In this document: in pieces, positions 1 to 5,561 of the stretch
Layout of the letters: the number at the start of each line of letters is the position of its first letter
How positions within the stretch are numbered: position 1 is the first letter of the stretch
Assembly (NCBI GenBank): GCA_045648765.1
Contig: JAZROQ010000027.1
Location: forward strand, 1-9,163
From: RGIG3009 sp045648765
GTDB lineage: Bacteria; Bacillota; Clostridia; Oscillospirales; Acutalibacteraceae
Direction: 5' to 3'
Length of the DNA stretch: 9,163 bases
Position numbers and translations under genes: made by a program
Notes under the pieces: model-generated
The model's input: the letters and a program-made list of their open reading frames with translations, nothing else
What the model was told of the DNA's origin: nothing
Database searches by the model: none

Positions 1-45
1 AACAAATAAAAGTCCGTTTCAAAAAAATTGCACATCGTACTTTTT

Positions 46-777
46 TTATTCTTTTCCCCAACCGTTTAATTTTGCTTTTTGCAAAGCGTCGGTGATTTTT
101 TCGCTCACGTCGCCGTACGTTTTTGACAAGGTTCCCAACAAATCCTTCACCTCTTGGCGGTGCGTTTTCCCATCAACAGGGCAACCCGAGGGAATCGTCG
201 GCAGTCCTTCTCCGCGCACAAACGCGTCGATTTCCTGTTCTTTCAGGTAAATCATCGGACGAATCACCGTCACGTCAGCACGGTCCAAATAACTTTTGGG
301 TGAAAAGCAACCAAGCGTTGCTCCCGCAAACAAATTCATCAACACCGTTTGCGCCGCATCGTCTTGGTGATGCCCAAGCGCCACGGTGCGACACCCCATT
401 TCTGCCGCCACGCGGTGCAATGTGCCGCGTCGCAGCCGCGCGCACATACTGCACGGCGTTTCAATTTTGCTGCTGTGTTCGATTACCGCTTCCCACAACT
501 TTGTTCGTTTTAAAACAAACGGCACGTCCAACTGTTCGCACAAATTGGCAATCGGTGTGTAATCTCCCTCTTCCCCTTCAAAGCAGGGGTCAATGGTAAT
601 TGCCGTCACCGTAAACGGTTTCGGATAAAACTGCCGCAACCGCGCCAACAACACAAGCAGTGCCACACTGTCTTTTCCACCGGAAACACCAACAGCCACG
701 TTGTCGCCCGGTTGTATCATATCGTAAGTATCTACCGCTGCGCGAAGCGGTGACAACAAGTCGCGTTTGGTTGCCAT
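46..777 (-). CDS. ttcA: TtcA-like tRNA 2-thiocytidine biosynthesis protein (PP-loop ATPase)
   Basis: A 243-residue PP-loop protein of the TtcA/TilS superfamily. TtcA enzymes adenylate C2 of cytidine 32 in certain tRNAs and replace its oxygen with sulfur, using ATP and a [4Fe-4S] cluster in the cytoplasm. Seen here: the P-loop SGGKDS at 32-37, the pair CSMC at 109-112, GHHQDDA at 135-141 and a late cysteine in SGCP (C199). The CxxC plus a distant third Cys matches the cluster-binding pattern known for TtcA and argues against TilS, which lacks it. It is shorter than E. coli TtcA (about 311 residues), as is common for clostridial homologues. The start at 777 is chosen because GGGGTG lies just upstream; the longer open frame to 837 would translate the ftsZ terminator hairpin. 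The gene follows ftsZ on the same strand. Bases 1-45 downstream are A/T rich, with no clear terminator. The exact tRNA target cannot be read from sequence. Confidence 0.85.
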   Translation of the reverse strand: MATKRDLLSPLRAAVDTYDMIQPGDNVAVGVSGGKDSVALLVLLARLRQFYPKPFTVTAITIDPCFEGEEGDYTPIANLCEQLDVPFVLKRTKLWEAVIEHSSKIETPCSMCARLRRGTLHRVAAEMGCRTVALGHHQDDAAQTVLMNLFAGATLGCFSPKSYLDRADVTVIRPMIYLKEQEIDAFVRGEGLPTIPSGCPVDGKTHRQEVKDLLGTLSKTYGDVSEKITDALQKAKLNGWGKE

Positions 778-782
778 TTCTT

Positions 783-788
783 CACCCC
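783..788 (-). promoter_or_regulatory. Ribosome binding site of ttcA
   Basis: GGGGTG on the minus strand, five bases before the ATG at 777. It decides the ttcA start. It sits directly after the U-tract of the ftsZ terminator, so little untranslated leader is left between terminator and start codon. Confidence 0.65.
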
Positions 789-828
789 AAAAAGAAAATA
801 CGGCGGGAAGCGCCAGCTTCCCGCCGTA
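789..828 (-). terminator. Strong intrinsic terminator of ftsZ
   Basis: On the minus strand a perfect 12-base-pair stem (TACGGCGGGAAG with its complement, arms 817-828 and 799-810) closes a six-base loop (811-816). It is followed by TTTTCTTTTT (789-798). The GC-rich stem plus U-tract fits a Rho-independent terminator reading leftwards. It begins 12 bases after the ftsZ stop codon. There is no T-tract on the plus-strand side, so it works in one direction only. It lies between two same-strand genes, so it may be partly leaky to allow ttcA expression. Confidence 0.9.
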
Positions 829-840
829 AAAAGTCAAAAC

Positions 841-1905
841 TTATTGCGGTCTTCTGCGGAACATATCCAACAATTCGCTGTCGTCGTAATCGCTGGAATC
901 GGTGCCGCCTTTGCCGTCTTCCGTGGGCGGAACATAAGAACCGTCCGAAGAGAAACCGGTAGCAACCAAGGTAATGCACAACGAATCGTCCATTTCTTCG
1001 TTGAAGGTAAGACCCCAAATGATGTTAGCATCGGGATGCGCAGCATCCGAAATCAAGCTACAAGCCACATCCACGTCTTCCAACGGAATATCGGGCGAAG
1101 CCGTAACGTTGATGATTAAACCACGAGCACCATTGATGGTGGTTTCGAGCAACGGGCTGGCAATTGCCGCGCGGGCAGCAGCTTCTGCTTTGTCTTTGCC
1201 TTCGGCACGGCCGATACCCATGTGGGCATAACCGGCATCTTTCATAATAGCGGTAACGTCAGCAAAGTCGAGATTGATAGCCGCTCTTTCGTCGGTGATC
1301 AATTCCGAAATGGATTGTACGCCTTGGCGCAACATGCTGTCGGCTTCTTGGAAAGCGTTAGCAAGCGTAATGCGTTGTTCGCTCACGAGTTTCAAGCGTT
1401 CGTTGGGGATAACCACCAAGCTATCCACATGCTCGCGCAACACAGCAATACCGTTTTCGGCTTGCTCCATACGGCGGCGACCTTCAAACGCAAACGGTTT
1501 GGTAACAATACCCACCGTCAAAATGCCCATATCGCGAGCAATTTCTGCCACAACAGGAGCCGCACCGGTACCGGTACCGCCGCCCATACCGGCAGTGATA
1601 AACACCATATCCGTACCTTTGAGAGCGGCTGTGATTTCATCACGGCTTTCTTCGGCGGCACGTTGGCCTTTTTCGGGATTAGCACCGGCACCCATGCCGC
1701 GTGTTAATTTTTCACCAATTTGTAATTTGATTGTTGCTTGCGAACGCAACAAAGCTTGATGATCCGTGTTAATAGCAACAAACTCCACGCCTTTAACACC
1801 GGCAGCAATCATGCGATTCACAGCGTTTCCGCCGCCACCGCCGACACCAATTACCTTAATTTGAACGCCGGTATCCAAGACCTCATCTTCGTATTCAAAG
1901 CCCAT
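841..1905 (-). CDS. ftsZ: Cell division protein FtsZ
   Basis: Bacterial tubulin homologue (354 residues), the GTPase that polymerises into the cytokinetic Z-ring at mid-cell. Seen here: a glycine-rich nucleotide loop (GVGGGGGNAVNRM, about 20-32), the tubulin signature GGGTGTG at 108-114, and the catalytic T7 loop NLDFADV at 211-217, which completes the GTPase site of the next subunit. The conserved core ends near 318. The remaining 36 residues are a short acidic/Ser/Gly linker and a C-terminal peptide, SELLDMFRRRPQ. That peptide has the acidic-hydrophobic-basic order of the family's partner-binding tail but lacks the usual proline-containing IPxFL core. The start is fixed by AGGAGG at 1913-1918, seven bases upstream of the ATG. 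Upstream are ftsQ and a dedicated consensus promoter; downstream is a strong terminator. ftsA is not adjacent. Identification is certain. Confidence 0.99.
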   Translation of the reverse strand: MGFEYEDEVLDTGVQIKVIGVGGGGGNAVNRMIAAGVKGVEFVAINTDHQALLRSQATIKLQIGEKLTRGMGAGANPEKGQRAAEESRDEITAALKGTDMVFITAGMGGGTGTGAAPVVAEIARDMGILTVGIVTKPFAFEGRRRMEQAENGIAVLREHVDSLVVIPNERLKLVSEQRITLANAFQEADSMLRQGVQSISELITDERAAINLDFADVTAIMKDAGYAHMGIGRAEGKDKAEAAARAAIASPLLETTINGARGLIINVTASPDIPLEDVDVACSLISDAAHPDANIIWGLTFNEEMDDSLCITLVATGFSSDGSYVPPTEDGKGGTDSSDYDDSELLDMFRRRPQ

Positions 1906-1931
1906 GGAACTTCCTCCTACCTTTTATTTCT

Positions 1932-1943
1932 CAGCTGCAGCTG
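1932..1943. repeat. 12-base palindrome in the ftsZ leader
   Basis: CAGCTGCAGCTG is a perfect palindrome made of two CAGCTG units. It lies between the ftsZ promoter (1966-1994) and its ribosome binding site (1913-1918), so it would fall within roughly the first 30 bases of the leader RNA. It could be an operator for a dimeric regulator or a small RNA element. No regulator is known to me for this site, and function is inference. Confidence 0.45.
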
Positions 1944-1965
1944 TTCTATTTATTCAGTATATTAC

Positions 1966-1994
1966 ATTATACCTTTTCTATTCTACCATGTCAA
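1966..1994 (-). promoter_or_regulatory. Consensus housekeeping promoter of ftsZ
   Basis: On the minus strand TTGACA (1989-1994) and TATAAT (1966-1971) are separated by 17 bases. Both hexamers match the vegetative sigma factor consensus perfectly. Transcription would start near 1959, about 54 bases before the ftsZ ATG. ftsZ can therefore be made at a high basal rate independently of readthrough from gltA-ftsQ. Confidence 0.88.
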
Positions 1995-1998
1995 CTCT

Positions 1999-2029
1999 CT
2001 GTTTTCAACAGTAATTTAAAAAATTTTTT
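1999..2029. promoter_or_regulatory. Inverted repeat and A/T tract upstream of the ftsZ -35 box
   Basis: Directly upstream of the ftsZ -35 hexamer is a short inverted repeat, CTGTT-TTC-AACAG (1999-2011). It is followed by AAAAAATTTTTT (2018-2029), 24-35 bases from the -35 box. The A/T tract could act as an UP-like or bent-DNA element, and the inverted repeat could be a regulator site. It is not a good terminator for ftsQ: the stem is five pairs and no U-tract follows. Confidence 0.35.
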
Positions 2030-2037
2030 GGTGTTTT

Positions 2038-2985
2038 TTAACGATTTTGTGCAGAGGTTGTCGTTGCGGTGTTCACACCGGTTGCTGTCGAAGAAGTATC
2101 TGTCGTATTTTGCTCGGTTTTGTCAGATTCTTTGTCCAACAACGCCGTTGGGGTAAAAATCACCGTCGGCGCTTCCACCGTGCTATCCGAATACAAACTT
2201 ACATTCAGCAATCCTGTTGCTGTTTCGCCGTGTCGAGCAAGTACTTTTGGCAAAGTGCTTGCCACCACCGCCATTTCATAATTCAAGTTCGAATCATTAC
2301 CAAGGGCAATGGTAATCTGATTTTTCCAGTCAAGGCGAATATCGTTTACGTTGCTCATATCGATAACGCCCACCCCGTCAATATGGTATTGTTCCAACGC
2401 CAAACTCAATTCTTTGGCAATCGCCAAACTGCGTTCGGAAAGGGCAGGTTTGCCAACCGCATCGTTTACCACTTCGGCGCCTTTCAAATACAATTTTCTA
2501 AGCGGTCGCTCACTGCGCAACGGCATTTTCAGCAAAACCACGCCGCTGTGGTCCACCACCAACCACGAACCGTTAGCATACACCGCGCCGAGTTCGGGTT
2601 TTTCGAAAACGCGCAGCGTTACCTCTCGACGAAGATTCACTTCCACGTCGGCTCTTTCAATGTAAGAAAACGCTTTTCGCAACCGTTTGGAAACTTGACC
2701 CTTGCTGATGGAAAAAACACTTTGTCCCTTGCCGATACCACTCACGCCCAAAAGCGCCTCGGTGTCGTAGCGAGTGTTTCCTTCCACCGTAATAGCCGTA
2801 ATGCCCAACATGCTTTTCTTTTTTTCCTCGGTTTTTGCATCGTTGCCAAAGGCTGCCGGAAAAAGTACCACAATCAGTACCACCAGCAGCACATTCAGTA
2901 TCGATAACACGGCAAACAGCCGAAAGCGATTTTTCTTTCGCTTTTGGCTGCTTTTGCGACGTGTGGTTGAGGTTGTTTGTTTCAT
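2038..2985 (-). CDS. ftsQ: Cell division protein FtsQ/DivIB
   Basis: A 315-residue bitopic membrane protein of the divisome. FtsQ/DivIB joins FtsL and DivIC to regulate septal peptidoglycan synthesis outside the membrane. Seen here: a very basic cytoplasmic N-terminus (1-20), one transmembrane helix (about 21-44), a POTRA domain (about 60-128, beginning ITAITVEGN and ending VTLRVFEKP), a beta domain (about 130-270), and a low-complexity Ser/Thr-rich tail (about 285-315). This layout is diagnostic even though family identity is usually low. The ATG at 2985 follows GGGAG at a spacing of eight bases. The gene starts only 24 bases after the citrate synthase stop with no promoter between, so the two should be co-transcribed. 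The customary murB/murC/murG upstream and ftsA downstream are absent. The Thr-rich tail is probably disordered and extracytoplasmic. Confidence 0.9.
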   Translation of the reverse strand: MKQTTSTTRRKSSQKRKKNRFRLFAVLSILNVLLVVLIVVLFPAAFGNDAKTEEKKKSMLGITAITVEGNTRYDTEALLGVSGIGKGQSVFSISKGQVSKRLRKAFSYIERADVEVNLRREVTLRVFEKPELGAVYANGSWLVVDHSGVVLLKMPLRSERPLRKLYLKGAEVVNDAVGKPALSERSLAIAKELSLALEQYHIDGVGVIDMSNVNDIRLDWKNQITIALGNDSNLNYEMAVVASTLPKVLARHGETATGLLNVSLYSDSTVEAPTVIFTPTALLDKESDKTEQNTTDTSSTATGVNTATTTSAQNR

Positions 2986-3009
2986 AATAAACTCCCGCTT
3001 TTTCGGAAA

Positions 3010-4374
3010 TTATCGTTCTTTCAACGGCACATAGTCTTTGGTTTTGCTAAACGGCTTGTATGCGGGACGAATAATTCGTCCACCGGTCAACAATTCTTCA
3101 ATGCGGTGAGCGCACCATCCACTGATACGCGCCGCCGCAAACAACGGGGTAAACAATTCTTCGGGAATCCCCAACGAACGGTATATCAAACCGGAATACA
3201 TATCCACATTGGCGCAAACCGCTTTTTCGATTCCGCGCACTTTCAACATCAAATCCGGTGTCAGTTTTTCCACCAATTCCAACAAACGGAACTCTTTGCC
3301 GTATCCGCGTTCTTTTGTCATGCGTTCTGCTTCGTGTTTGAGCAACACCGCACGCGGGTCAGATAAGGTATACACCGCGTGTCCCATACCATAAATCAAA
3401 CCGGAATTATCGTTTGCTTCGCGGTTTAAAATTTTCACCAAATAGGCGGCAACTTCCTCTTCGTCTTCCCAGTCCTTGACGTGGGCTTTGATATCCTCCA
3501 ACATTTGCATCACTTTTAAGTTGGCGCCACCGTGACGAGGTCCTTTGAGCGAACCGATAGAAGCCGAAATCGCCGAATATGTATCGGTTCCCGAAGAAGC
3601 CAACACCCGCGTAGCAAAAGCCGAGTTGTTACCGGCACCGTGCTCTGCGTGCAACATCAAGCACAAGTCAAGCACTCTTGCTTCTTCCGGTGTGTACGAA
3701 GCGTCAGAACGGATGGTTCTCAAAATAGTTTCCGAAGTCGAAAGCCCCGGCAAAAGCGGATGAATCGTCATGCTTTGATTATCATAATGACGACGTTTCA
3801 CTTGATAAGCATATCCCATAATGGTGGGCAACATCGCGATCAGCTCAATGCATTGACGCAACACGTTTTCCACTGTTGTCGATTCGGGATCTTCGTCATA
3901 CGAATATAAAGCCAACACCGAACGCGACAATTTGTTCATAATGTTCGGCGACGGTGCTTTAATAATCATATCTTCGGCGAAATATTCCGGCAATTCTCGG
4001 TTGGCAGATAACAGTTTTGAAAAATTTTCCAACTGTTCGGCACTCGGCAAAAAACCAAACAACAGCAAAAACACAACTTCCTCAAACCCAAAACGCCCTT
4101 GCCCGTTGCTGCCTGCCACCAAATCCTCAATCGTGTATCCACGGTATGTAAGAATGCCTTTGTCCGGACATTTTTCACCTTCGGACAACACATACCCGTG
4201 CACGTTACAAATTCGCGTAAGCCCTGCCACCACACCGGTGCCGTCGGCATTACGTAATCCGCGCTTAATATCCTTACCAACGTACTTCTCGGGAGAAATA
4301 CGGTTATTTTCTTTCACTTGTTCGCATAAAGTGGTAAAAACCCCTTCAAATTGCGGGTCATTCTTCTTTAACAT
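3010..4374 (-). CDS. gltA: Citrate synthase (si-type fold, citrate/2-methylcitrate synthase family)
   Basis: A 454-residue citrate synthase that condenses acetyl-CoA with oxaloacetate to citrate and CoA in the cytoplasm. In a fermentative anaerobe this mainly feeds 2-oxoglutarate and glutamate synthesis. Seen here: LHAEHGAGN (241-249, substrate histidine H245), GPRHGGAN with catalytic H281, GHAVY with H332, and NVDMYSG with catalytic D391. These correspond to E. coli H229, H264, H305 and D362. An N-terminal extension of about 45 residues precedes the core, as in clostridial homologues. The ATG at 4374 has an AAGGGG-type ribosome binding site. A consensus promoter lies about 30 bases upstream. 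It is the first gene of a unit with ftsQ, an unusual partner. Some family members use propionyl-CoA (2-methylcitrate synthase). No prp genes are nearby, so citrate synthesis is favoured. Confidence 0.95.
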   Translation of the reverse strand: MLKKNDPQFEGVFTTLCEQVKENNRISPEKYVGKDIKRGLRNADGTGVVAGLTRICNVHGYVLSEGEKCPDKGILTYRGYTIEDLVAGSNGQGRFGFEEVVFLLLFGFLPSAEQLENFSKLLSANRELPEYFAEDMIIKAPSPNIMNKLSRSVLALYSYDEDPESTTVENVLRQCIELIAMLPTIMGYAYQVKRRHYDNQSMTIHPLLPGLSTSETILRTIRSDASYTPEEARVLDLCLMLHAEHGAGNNSAFATRVLASSGTDTYSAISASIGSLKGPRHGGANLKVMQMLEDIKAHVKDWEDEEEVAAYLVKILNREANDNSGLIYGMGHAVYTLSDPRAVLLKHEAERMTKERGYGKEFRLLELVEKLTPDLMLKVRGIEKAVCANVDMYSGLIYRSLGIPEELFTPLFAAARISGWCAHRIEELLTGGRIIRPAYKPFSKTKDYVPLKER

Positions 4375-4405
4375 GACTTTGCCCCTTTTGTTTGTAATAC
4401 CCTTT

Positions 4406-4435
4406 ATTATACTGTACTCCCCATTGCCTTGTCAA
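4406..4435 (-). promoter_or_regulatory. Consensus housekeeping promoter of gltA-ftsQ
   Basis: On the minus strand TTGACA (4430-4435) and TATAAT (4406-4411) are both perfect, with an 18-base spacer. The predicted start is close to 4399, leaving a short leader of about 25 bases before the citrate synthase ATG. It should drive gltA and ftsQ together and may contribute to ftsZ. Confidence 0.88.
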
Positions 4436-4464
4436 CCCTTCTCTCGACGTTCTTTTTAAAAAAC

Positions 4465-4488
4465 GCAATTTTTATCGTTTAAAATTGC
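4465..4488. repeat. Inverted repeat in the gltA/spoIID divergent region
   Basis: GCAATTTT (4465-4472) and its exact complement AAAATTGC (4481-4488) are separated by eight bases. The right arm overlaps the predicted -35 box of spoIID and the left arm is about 30 bases upstream of the gltA -35 box. The half-site spacing (16 bases centre to centre) could suit a dimeric DNA-binding protein. The A/T-rich composition means chance cannot be excluded. Confidence 0.35.
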
Positions 4489-4513
4489 ATTATTTGGCAG
4501 ATTTTGCTATAAC
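4485..4513 (+). promoter_or_regulatory. Possible extended -10 promoter of spoIID
   Basis: TATAAC at 4508-4513 is preceded by TGC, giving an extended -10. A poor -35 (TTGCAT, 4485-4490) lies 17 bases upstream. It reads toward spoIID and leaves a leader of about 57 bases. Alternatively spoIID may use a sporulation sigma factor; I could not find a clear sigma-E site by eye. Confidence 0.45.
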
Positions 4514-4577
4514 TTTTCTTGTTTTTTGCAGTTTTACAAAAAACGTCTATCATTTCGTGCCAAAAAAGGTGTTGCTT

Positions 4578-5561
4578 ATGAAAACATTTACTATTCTTTC
4601 TCTGGTCTGCTACGTTCTGTTGTCACTCGTCTGCCTTCCCTTTGCCAAAACCACACCACCAACAAAACCACCCGAACCCGCCAAAAACTCCACCCCTGTC
4701 AGCGAAAACCCCAAAAAAGAACCCGCATCCACCGCTGTTTTTAAGGTGTTGGACACTGCGGGCAATGCCATTTATTCTTTTTCCGAACGCGATTTTCTAA
4801 TCTATACCGTCGCAGCAGAAATGCCCGCCTCTTATCCCATCGAAGCGTTAAAAGCGCAAGCGGTTGCTTCGTATACTTACTATACGTATGAAAAACAAAA
4901 AAATGCAAGCAATTCCACGTTGCAAGGTGCCGATTTTTCGTCAGTTCCCGCTTCGTTTCCCGTCACCTATTCCCCCGAAGGCCTCAAAAAACTATGGGGA
5001 GAACAATACGATGCGTATTTGCAGCGCATTGCCTCGGCGGTAGACGCCGTGTTTGGTCAATATGTTTTGTGTGAAAACAAACCCATTTTTGCCGCCTATC
5101 ACAGTTGCAATTGGGGAAAAACCGAAACCTCGTCTGTGGTATGGGGAACAGATTTTCCGTATTTGCAATCGGTAACAAGCGGCAGCGATTCACTTTCTCC
5201 TCACGCTTGTACCACAGTCACCGTTTCCGATGCCGACTTCTCCAAAGCGTTTCCCAATCTTTCTTTGTCCGGCAACGCCAACGAATGGATTACCGGCTCC
5301 CCCACGCTTTCTCCGGCCGGTTCGGTGACAAGCATCATCATTGGCGGACAACCGTTTAGCGGCAAAGCCGTTCGAGAGGCATTGGGGTTACCTTCGGCTT
5401 GCTTTTCTGTTTCACACACCGAAAACGGTTTTGTCTTTTCGGTAAAAGGGTATGGTCACGGAGTCGGCATGAGTCAGTTCGGCGCCAAAGCAATGGCAGA
5501 ACAAGGCTTTACATACAAAGAAATCCTCAAACATTACTACACCGGTGTTTCTATTGCGTAG
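4578..5561 (+). CDS. spoIID: SpoIID-type lytic transglycosylase domain protein
   Basis: A 327-residue exported protein of the SpoIID/LytB family. SpoIID cleaves glycan strands of peptidoglycan and, in endospore formers, works with SpoIIM and SpoIIP as the mother-cell membrane engulfs the forespore. Seen here: a hydrophobic anchor or signal segment (about 5-23), a Pro/Lys-rich linker (24-52), VAAEMPASYP with the expected catalytic glutamate E81, the YHSCNWGKT segment (174-182), a VWGTDFPYL segment (188-196), and the C-terminal GHGVGMSQFGA motif (293-303). Length is close to B. subtilis SpoIID (about 343). The ATG at 4578 is preferred to an upstream TTG at 4485 because AAAGGTG (4565-4571) precedes it and the hydrophobic segment then sits at the N-terminus. 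It is the only plus-strand gene here and converges on the membrane protein gene. Sporulation is plausible but not shown, since SpoIID-domain proteins also act in vegetative walls. Confidence 0.88.
   Translation: MKTFTILSLVCYVLLSLVCLPFAKTTPPTKPPEPAKNSTPVSENPKKEPASTAVFKVLDTAGNAIYSFSERDFLIYTVAAEMPASYPIEALKAQAVASYTYYTYEKQKNASNSTLQGADFSSVPASFPVTYSPEGLKKLWGEQYDAYLQRIASAVDAVFGQYVLCENKPIFAAYHSCNWGKTETSSVVWGTDFPYLQSVTSGSDSLSPHACTTVTVSDADFSKAFPNLSLSGNANEWITGSPTLSPAGSVTSIIIGGQPFSGKAVREALGLPSACFSVSHTENGFVFSVKGYGHGVGMSQFGAKAMAEQGFTYKEILKHYYTGVSIA

Noticed and set aside
1..45. Possible terminator after ttcA
   Set aside because: A/T-rich runs are present but I could not form a convincing stem. The element may lie outside the window.
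778..837. N-terminal extension of ttcA to 837
   Set aside because: The extra 20 residues would be encoded by the terminator hairpin and are not part of the family. The ATG at 777 has its own ribosome binding site.
1222..1707. Two overlapping 161-residue plus-strand open frames opposite ftsZ (1222-1707 and 1274-1759)
   Set aside because: Antisense shadows of a highly conserved, codon-biased gene, with no motif or start signal.
2011..2040. Terminator after ftsQ
   Set aside because: Only A/T runs and a five-pair stem without a following U-tract are present, so readthrough into ftsZ is possible.
2047..2907. 286-residue plus-strand open frame opposite ftsQ
   Set aside because: In-register shadow of ftsQ with biased composition (Cys/Arg/His/Gln rich). 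ftsQ itself has a clear TM-POTRA layout.
4485..4577. Upstream TTG start for spoIID
   Set aside because: It lacks a ribosome binding site and coincides with the predicted promoter. The ATG at 4578 has AAAGGTG and places the signal/anchor segment at the N-terminus.
5539..5548. ACACCGGTGT palindrome at the spoIID 3' end
   Set aside because: It has no loop and no T tract and lies within coding sequence, so it is probably chance.
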